From: an uncultured Anaerotruncus sp.
Lineage (GTDB): Bacteria; Bacillota; Clostridia; Oscillospirales; Ruminococcaceae
Assembly: GCF_902490045.1 (NCBI RefSeq)
Contig: NZ_CABUCJ010000106.1
Coordinates: forward strand, 1-8,451
Direction: 5' to 3'
DNA: 8,451 bases
In this document: positions 5,266 through 8,451 of the stretch, in pieces
Layout of the letters: each line of letters starts with the position of its first letter
How positions within the stretch are numbered: position 1 is the stretch's first letter
Made by a program: the position numbers and the translations under genes
Notes under the pieces: generated by a model
The model's database searches: none
Told to the model about the DNA's origin: nothing
The model's input: the letters and a program-made list of their open reading frames with translations, nothing else

Positions 5266-5592
5266 TCAGACCGCGCCCAACTGCTTGAGCCACTCCTCGA
5301 TCTGGAATTTGGATTTGGCGGCTACGAGCGGCTCGCTTTCCATGCCGCCGCGGAAGAGCAGCAGGGTGGGGATGGTCATCACCGAAAACCGCTGCGCGAG
5401 CGAGGGCAGATCGTCGATGTTCACCTTAGCGAACCGGATTTTGCCCTCGTAGGCCTCGGCAAGCTGGTCGAAGATGGGGGAGAGCATCCGGCAGTAGCCG
5501 CACCAGGGCGCCCAGAAGTCCACGAGCACGGGCTCGTTCGATTTCAAAACCTCGGCCTCAAAATTGTCCGACGTAATTGTCAAGATATTCAT
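5266..5592 (-). CDS. Thioredoxin family protein with CGYC active site, 108 aa
   Basis: This is a cytoplasmic thioredoxin-fold disulfide reductant, a single-domain protein of 108 residues, which is the usual thioredoxin length. The active site is WAPWCGYCRMLSP, with C31 and C34, so the middle pair is Gly-Tyr instead of the usual Gly-Pro. The buried Asp (VDFWA, D25) and the cis-Pro loop (TIPTLLLF, P75) are present, so a redox role is well supported. The open frame reaches 5670, but AAAGGA lies about 8 nt before the ATG at 5592 and the promoter's predicted start (about 5623) lies inside the longer frame, so MNILTITSDNF is the N-terminus. It is a single-gene unit with its own operator-like promoter and terminator. 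The CGYC motif may alter redox potential or partners; it could be a thioredoxin-like paralogue rather than the main thioredoxin, so no symbol is given. Confidence 0.93.
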   Translation of the reverse strand: MNILTITSDNFEAEVLKSNEPVLVDFWAPWCGYCRMLSPIFDQLAEAYEGKIRFAKVNIDDLPSLAQRFSVMTIPTLLLFRGGMESEPLVAAKSKFQIEEWLKQLGAV

Positions 5593-5620
5593 ATAATCAT
5601 CCTTTCCGTTTTGTTTCCCT

Positions 5621-5649
5621 CTATCTGTAATTATAATCATTACAGATAG
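5621..5649. promoter_or_regulatory. 29-bp palindrome over the thioredoxin promoter (candidate operator)
   Basis: CTATCTGTAAT (5621-5631) and ATTACAGATAG (5639-5649) are perfect 11-bp arms, and 13 of 14 positions pair around the central base. It covers the -10, most of the spacer and the predicted start, an ideal repressor position. Within it, on the minus strand, CTGTAATGATTATAA matches the 7-1-7 PerR-type consensus TTATAATNATTATAA at 12 of 14 defined positions, so a Fur/PerR-family repressor is one option. The symmetry extends beyond that box, so another family is equally possible. Confidence 0.65.
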
Positions 5650-5658
5650 AATTGTCAA
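5630..5658 (-). promoter_or_regulatory. Sigma-A promoter for the thioredoxin gene
   Basis: On the minus strand, perfect TTGACA (5658-5653) and perfect TATAAT (5635-5630) have a 17-bp spacer. The predicted start is near 5623, about 30 nt before the ATG at 5592. Confidence 0.92.
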
Positions 5659-5679
5659 GCACTTTTTCAAAAAAGTGCT
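5658..5679. repeat. Inverted repeat at the pseudouridine synthase stop / thioredoxin -35
   Basis: AGCACTTTTT (5658-5667) and AAAAAGTGCT (5670-5679) are perfect 10-bp arms with a 2-nt centre. It overlaps the stop codon of the upstream minus-strand gene and touches the -35 of the thioredoxin promoter. There is no T run beyond the stem, so it is a doubtful terminator for the pseudouridine synthase. Confidence 0.6.
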
Positions 5680-6643
5680 ATCGGAGCTTCCCGGAGAGGA
5701 ACTCGTCGCAAAACCACACCTTCTTCACCTCGAAGCTCCTGCCGTTCAGGTAGTTGAGGGGACCCGCGTCGCTCTGGAACCGAAAGGTAAGCTTATAGGA
5801 GTATAGGGCCTGGAACTGGTAGCCGGTGCCGTGGTTGTCGCGGTTGTGTCCGTATTTGGCGTCGCCGAGCAGCGGATGGCCAATGGAGGCGAGGTGGGCG
5901 CGGATCTGGTGGGTGCGGCCGGTCAGCAGGTCGACTTCCAGCAGGGAGAACCGCCCGTTTTGGCCGAGCACGCAGTAGTGGGTGAGGATGGTGCGGCCGC
6001 CCGGCACAGGATGGTCGCAGATGGCGACGGCGTTCGCCGCGCCGTCCTTGACGAGGAAGCCCTTGAGGGTGTCCGACTGACGCGGCATCGTGCCGTGCAC
6101 GACGCAGAGGTAGAGCTTTTGCAGCTCGCGTGCCTTGATCTTTTCATTGAGCACGCGCAGGGCGGGCGCGTTTTTGGCCGCGATGACGATGCCGCCCGTA
6201 TTGCGGTCGATCCGGTTGCAGAGGGCGGGGGTAAAGCTGTTCTCCCGGGCGGGATCAAACTCGCCTTTCCGGTAGAGGTAGTGGAGGATGCGGTTGATCA
6301 GCGTGTCCGCCTGGCCGCCCTCGTCCTCGTGGACAAGCAGGCCGGGGCGCTTATCCGCGAGGAGGATGTTTTCATCCTCGTAGACGACGTCGACCGCCGG
6401 GGGGACGGAGAGGAAGACGGGCACGCCGGGTTCGCCGCCGAAAAATTCATCGTTCAGGTAGAGAGAGAGCCGGTCGCCCTCGCACAGCCGGGTGGAGATT
6501 TCACACCGTCTGCCGTTGAGCTTGATCCGCTTGGTGCGGATGGATTTGTAGAGCAGAGCCTGAGGAAGAAGCGGGACCGCCTTGGTCACGAATTTGTCCA
6601 CACGCTGGCCCGCGTCGTTTTGGTTGATGACGAATTCTCTCAT
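5678..6643 (-). CDS. RluA-family pseudouridine synthase, 321 aa
   Basis: It isomerises uridine to pseudouridine in RNA, most likely 23S rRNA as for RluC/RluD-type enzymes; the target site cannot be told from sequence. An N-terminal S4-like RNA-binding region (about 1-60: QRVDKFVTKAVPLLP...KLNGRR) precedes the catalytic domain. The catalytic motif is NRIDRNTGGIVIAAK, with D146 as the nucleophile; the RluA family usually has HRLDxxTSG, so this is a recognisable variant. Further motifs are ELQKLYLCVVHG (173-184) and LLTGRTHQIRAHLASIGHPLLGDAKYG (239-265). The frame extends to 6757, but GGAGG lies 7 nt before ATG 6643, giving MREFVINQND and a normal 321-residue length. It is the first of three minus-strand genes, each with its own promoter. 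Its ribosome binding site may be masked by a leader hairpin. Confidence 0.93.
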   Translation of the reverse strand: MREFVINQNDAGQRVDKFVTKAVPLLPQALLYKSIRTKRIKLNGRRCEISTRLCEGDRLSLYLNDEFFGGEPGVPVFLSVPPAVDVVYEDENILLADKRPGLLVHEDEGGQADTLINRILHYLYRKGEFDPARENSFTPALCNRIDRNTGGIVIAAKNAPALRVLNEKIKARELQKLYLCVVHGTMPRQSDTLKGFLVKDGAANAVAICDHPVPGGRTILTHYCVLGQNGRFSLLEVDLLTGRTHQIRAHLASIGHPLLGDAKYGHNRDNHGTGYQFQALYSYKLTFRFQSDAGPLNYLNGRSFEVKKVWFCDEFLSGKLR

Positions 6644-6649
6644 GGCAAA

Positions 6650-6678
6650 CCTCCGCGGCCCCGATGATCGGAGGGGCC
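6650..6678 (-). promoter_or_regulatory. Leader with possible Shine-Dalgarno-sequestering hairpin
   Basis: On the minus strand, CCTCCG (6674-6669) is complementary to CGGAGG (6655-6650), which contains the Shine-Dalgarno sequence of the pseudouridine synthase gene. A competing helix GGCCCC/GGGGCC (6678-6673 with 6662-6657) overlaps the anti-Shine-Dalgarno arm. The two folds exclude each other. In GC-rich DNA such pairings also arise by chance. Confidence 0.35.
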
Positions 6679-6743
6679 CTGTAAATCGATGGCCGCGCGG
6701 TGTTGAAACCGCCCGCGGCGGGAAAAGCCGATGGCCTGCGCCT

Positions 6744-6772
6744 ATTATAGCACACAAGCTCGTCCGGCGGAA
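6744..6772 (-). promoter_or_regulatory. Extended -10 promoter for the pseudouridine synthase gene
   Basis: On the minus strand, TGCTATAAT gives an extended -10 with a perfect TATAAT (6749-6744). The -35 at 17-bp spacing is TTCCGC (6772-6767), which is poor, as is common with extended -10 promoters. The predicted start near 6737 leaves a leader of about 94 nt. It diverges from the radC promoter 45 bp away. Confidence 0.65.
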
Positions 6773-6794
6773 GCCGGGAAAAATCGACGGGGTC

Positions 6795-6823
6795 TAGGCA
6801 AACAGGAAATATTTTGATATAAT
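6795..6823 (+). promoter_or_regulatory. Extended -10 promoter for radC
   Basis: TGATATAAT supplies an extended -10 with a perfect TATAAT (6818-6823). TAGGCA (6795-6800) is a 4/6 match to the -35 consensus at 17-bp spacing. The predicted start near 6830 lies about 33 nt before the radC ATG. No SOS box (GAAC-N4-GTTC) is present here. Confidence 0.7.
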
Positions 6824-6862
6824 AAGCACCAAGATACTGGAAACGCGGGCGGTGATGAGCGG

Positions 6863-7552
6863 ATGGCGAATGTGCACGAGGGACACAGGCAGCGGCTCAA
6901 GGACCGTTTCCTAAAGGAGGGGCTGGACGGCTTCGCGCCGCACAACGTCCTCGAGCTGCTGCTCTTTTATGCGGTGCCCCAGCGGGACACCAACGAACTG
7001 GCGCACCGCCTGCTCGCACGTTTCGGGTCGCTATCCGGCGTACTGGACGCGGATTTCGACGAGCTCTGCCAAGTGGAGGGGGTCGGCGCGAACGTCGCGA
7101 CGCTGCTCAAGCTGGTGCCCGGGCTCGCGCGGCGGTACCTCGACGACTATGACGAAAACGGCGTGGTCCTCGCCACGATTGAAGAGGTGGGGACCTTCCT
7201 GCGGCCGAAATTCATCGGGCGCAGCAACGAGATGATCTTCCTGCTCTGCATGGACAGCCGGGGCGGCGTCGTCTACGGTGATTTCATCGCCGAGGGCAGC
7301 ATCAACGCCGCGCCGATGTACACCCGCAACATCCTTGAGGCCGCGATGCGCAGCCACGCGGTGTCGGTAATCCTTGCGCACAACCATCCGCGCGGGCTCG
7401 CGCTCCCATCCAACGCGGACATGCTCGCGACGCGCTCGGTCTTTGACGCGCTGGCGGCGGCGAAAATCCGTCTCGCCGACCACCTGATTTTCGCTGGGTC
7501 GGACTACGTTTCGATGCGCGATTCCGGTTTCTTTTCCTTTGAGCGGCCCTAG
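6863..7552 (+). CDS. radC: RadC family protein (JAB/MPN domain, UPF0758), 229 aa
   Basis: RadC-family proteins carry a JAB/MPN metalloprotease-like domain. They are historically named for DNA repair, but their real activity is unsettled. The N-terminal part has the family motif HEGHRQRLKDRFLKEGLDGF (5-24), PHNVLELLLFYAVPQRDTNELAHRLL, and a helix-hairpin-helix-like LCQVEGVGANVATLLKLVP (68-86). The JAMM metal site is complete: AHNHPRGLALPSNAD gives H173, H175 and D186 with S183, and E123 in NEMIFLLCMDSRG is the probable catalytic Glu. Length is typical. The start at ATG 6863 has a modest ribosome binding site (GGTGA at 6851-6855). It diverges from the pseudouridine synthase and is followed 36 bases later by a gene probably on the same transcript. 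Confidence 0.95.
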   Translation: MANVHEGHRQRLKDRFLKEGLDGFAPHNVLELLLFYAVPQRDTNELAHRLLARFGSLSGVLDADFDELCQVEGVGANVATLLKLVPGLARRYLDDYDENGVVLATIEEVGTFLRPKFIGRSNEMIFLLCMDSRGGVVYGDFIAEGSINAAPMYTRNILEAAMRSHAVSVILAHNHPRGLALPSNADMLATRSVFDALAAAKIRLADHLIFAGSDYVSMRDSGFFSFERP

Positions 7553-7588
7553 GGCCCATTCTAATTCTGAGAGATGGAGGGACCACAG

Positions 7589-8113
7589 ATGGAGTCAGGA
7601 ACCCTGGGAGCGGTCAGCCCCACCTCCGTTTGGGTATTTGTTGACAGCACGGAGGACCACGACCTGAACGGACGCCTGGCAGCCCCGGCCTTCGGCGTCA
7701 CGGCGTTTTCCGGCGTGCTCGCGTTGATCACCCGCATGGAACAGTTTTATAATGAAAAGCGGTTCCCGCAGAGCGCCATGCAGATCCGCTCTTTCCAGAA
7801 AAAGAAGCGGGGAAAAACGGCGGCGGAAAGGCCGGAGCCCCCGGAGGCGCAGCAGAGCGGGGAATTGGAGGAGGCGCTCGCCCGCATCGGCAGGGAGGAA
7901 CCCGGGAAACGGGCGACGTTTGTGGTCAGCGTGTTCTTCCGTCAGAACGCTACCTGGCAGGGCACGGTGCGCTGGCTCGACCGGGACCTGGTCCGGCAGT
8001 TCCGCAGCACGCTCGAACTGGTCTCGCTGATGGAGGACGCCCTCTCCCGGGAGGACGCGTCCGGCGAGCCGGGCAGGTGGCGGGAATCCGCGGACAAAAC
8101 AGAAAACGAATGA
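7589..8113 (+). CDS. Conserved protein of unknown function with RQNATWQG...FRSTLEL motif, 174 aa
   Basis: I recognise the C-terminal motif but no assigned function. Two regions stand out. The N-terminal third (VWVFVDSTEDHDLNGRLAAPAFGVTAFSGVLALITRMEQFYNEKRFPQS) looks like a folded domain. The C-terminal block, FVVSVFFRQNATWQGTVRWLDRDLVRQFRSTLELVSLMEDAL (about residues 112-153), resembles a recurring motif in Firmicutes hypothetical proteins. A charged, low-complexity linker (KKKRGKTAAERPEPPEAQQSGE) separates them, and the tail is disordered (about 154-174). No membrane helix or signal peptide is seen. The frame opens at ATG 7574, but GGAGGG (7577-7582) lies 6 nt before ATG 7589, so the latter is preferred. 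It follows radC by 36 bases with no terminator between, and a hairpin terminator follows its stop. Confidence 0.82.
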   Translation: MESGTLGAVSPTSVWVFVDSTEDHDLNGRLAAPAFGVTAFSGVLALITRMEQFYNEKRFPQSAMQIRSFQKKKRGKTAAERPEPPEAQQSGELEEALARIGREEPGKRATFVVSVFFRQNATWQGTVRWLDRDLVRQFRSTLELVSLMEDALSREDASGEPGRWRESADKTENE

Positions 8114-8117
8114 CGGC

Positions 8118-8146
8118 AGGGCGCTTCCGCTTGGGAGGCGCCCTTT
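8118..8146 (+). terminator. Rho-independent terminator before uvrB
   Basis: AGGGCGCTTCC (8118-8128) pairs with GGAGGCGCCCT (8134-8144), with one U-G wobble and a 5-nt loop. The T tract is short (8144-8146, then CT). It lies 4 bases after the upstream stop and separates the radC unit from uvrB. Confidence 0.75.
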
Positions 8147-8186
8147 CTGCGCCGCGCGCCTGGCAGAATCTTTCGGCGGCGGCCAT

Positions 8187-8215
8187 TTGAAATCATGCGG
8201 AATCTGTGATAAAAT
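8187..8215 (+). promoter_or_regulatory. Upstream (distal) promoter for uvrB
   Basis: TTGAAA (8187-8192) and TAAAAT (8210-8215) are separated by 17 bp, and a TGA directly before the -10 makes it an extended -10. The predicted start is near 8222. It lies 5' of the SOS-box promoter, so it may give basal uvrB expression, though a bound LexA downstream could still block it. Confidence 0.5.
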
Positions 8216-8221
8216 AAACTG

Positions 8222-8250
8222 TTGACTTTTGATGGAAAAGAAGCTAAACT
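8222..8250 (+). promoter_or_regulatory. Proximal promoter for uvrB
   Basis: TTGACT (8222-8227) and TAAACT (8245-8250) have a 17-bp spacer. The predicted start near 8257 falls right at the SOS box (8259-8272), which is strong positional support. Confidence 0.72.
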
Positions 8251-8258
8251 AGATGAAT

Positions 8259-8272
8259 CGAACATCTGTTCT
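8259..8272 (+). promoter_or_regulatory. LexA/DinR operator (SOS box) of uvrB
   Basis: CGAACATCTGTTCT matches the Gram-positive LexA box, with an exact GAAC-N4-GTTC core (consensus CGAACATATGTTCG). It lies just downstream of the proximal -10, where LexA binding would block transcription. uvrB is a classical SOS gene, so context agrees. Confidence 0.9.
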
Positions 8273-8327
8273 TTTGAGCGCGTGGATGGAAACCGATTGA
8301 TCTGACGGCCCAAAGCGGGGAAGGTAT

Positions 8328-8451
8328 ATGGAAGAAGGAAAATTTGAACTGGTCGCCCCCTACAAGCCGACGGGGGACCAGCCGCAGGCAATTGAAAAGC
8401 TGACCGAAGGGGTGCTGGCGGGCCGGAAGGAACAGGCCCTGCTGGGCGTCA
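8328..8451 (+). CDS. uvrB: UvrABC excinuclease subunit B, N-terminal fragment (3' end outside window)
   Basis: UvrB is the damage-verifying helicase-like subunit of the nucleotide excision repair complex; UvrA loads it and it recruits UvrC. The first 41 codons are present: EEGKFELVAPYKPTGDQPQA is the typical UvrB N-terminus, followed by IEKLTEGVLAGRKEQALLGV, with the Walker A motif (GVTGSGKT in the family) cut off by the window edge. The ATG at 8328 has GGGGAAGG at 8317-8324 just before it. The SOS box and proximal promoter 56 nt or more upstream support LexA control. Confidence 0.95.
   Translation, partial: MEEGKFELVAPYKPTGDQPQAIEKLTEGVLAGRKEQALLGV

Noticed and set aside
8286..8300. A four-codon upstream open frame (ATG to TGA) in the uvrB leader
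   Set aside because: It has no ribosome binding site and is too short to distinguish from chance.
6837..8451. A radC-unknown-uvrB DNA repair operon
   Set aside because: A terminator at 8118-8146 and two promoters plus an SOS box separate uvrB from the genes upstream.
1..8451. Mobile elements, CRISPR arrays, toxin-antitoxin pairs, biosynthetic or defence clusters
   Set aside because: I found no transposase, integrase, repeat-spacer pattern, toxin-like pair or defence-gene motif. No attachment-site duplication was noticed at the tRNA-Ser 3' end.

Overview
The window looks like chromosomal core sequence from a GC-rich member of the Clostridia, probably Oscillospiraceae/Ruminococcaceae-like. 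The signs are a DUF4364 protein, a stand-alone TSCPD protein, strong purine-rich ribosome binding sites, textbook sigma-A promoters (TTGACA-16/17-TATAAT), TTG starts, a Gram-positive type SOS box before uvrB, and GC-rich coding sequence between AT-rich promoters. The taxonomic call is an inference. I see no insertion sequence, prophage, CRISPR array, integrase or other mobile element.

Layout: (1) 1-1340, plus strand: the 3' end of a malic enzyme, a TSCPD-domain protein and an unrecognised helical protein, closed by a strong terminator shared with the next gene. (2) 1343-2056, minus: a TVP38/TMEM64 (VTT) membrane protein. (3) 2233-3422, plus: a DUF4364 protein and a four-helix membrane protein, each behind its own sigma-A promoter and each probably starting at TTG. 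(4) 3461-3653, plus: tRNA-Ser(GGA) with its own promoter and terminator. (5) 3758-6772, minus: three separately promoted genes, namely an RluA-type pseudouridine synthase, a thioredoxin with a CGYC active site, and a Mef-like MFS exporter. (6) 6795-8451, plus: radC, a conserved small protein of unknown function, and the start of uvrB behind a LexA (SOS) box.

The genes are mostly ordinary housekeeping genes, and most stand as single transcription units, so there is little shared pathway to describe. radC and uvrB are both linked by name to DNA repair, but a terminator and new promoters separate uvrB from radC. The regulatory DNA is more distinctive. The MFS exporter has a palindrome over its -10/+1 region and a roughly 130-nt leader. 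That leader carries a terminator-like hairpin with a U5 tract whose loop can pair with sequence just before the ribosome binding site, giving an H-type pseudoknot or alternative-fold arrangement. The thioredoxin promoter is covered by a 29-bp near-perfect palindrome. The pseudouridine synthase leader can hide its own Shine-Dalgarno sequence. I do not find a clear multi-gene novel system; the MFS leader is the best candidate for something undescribed.
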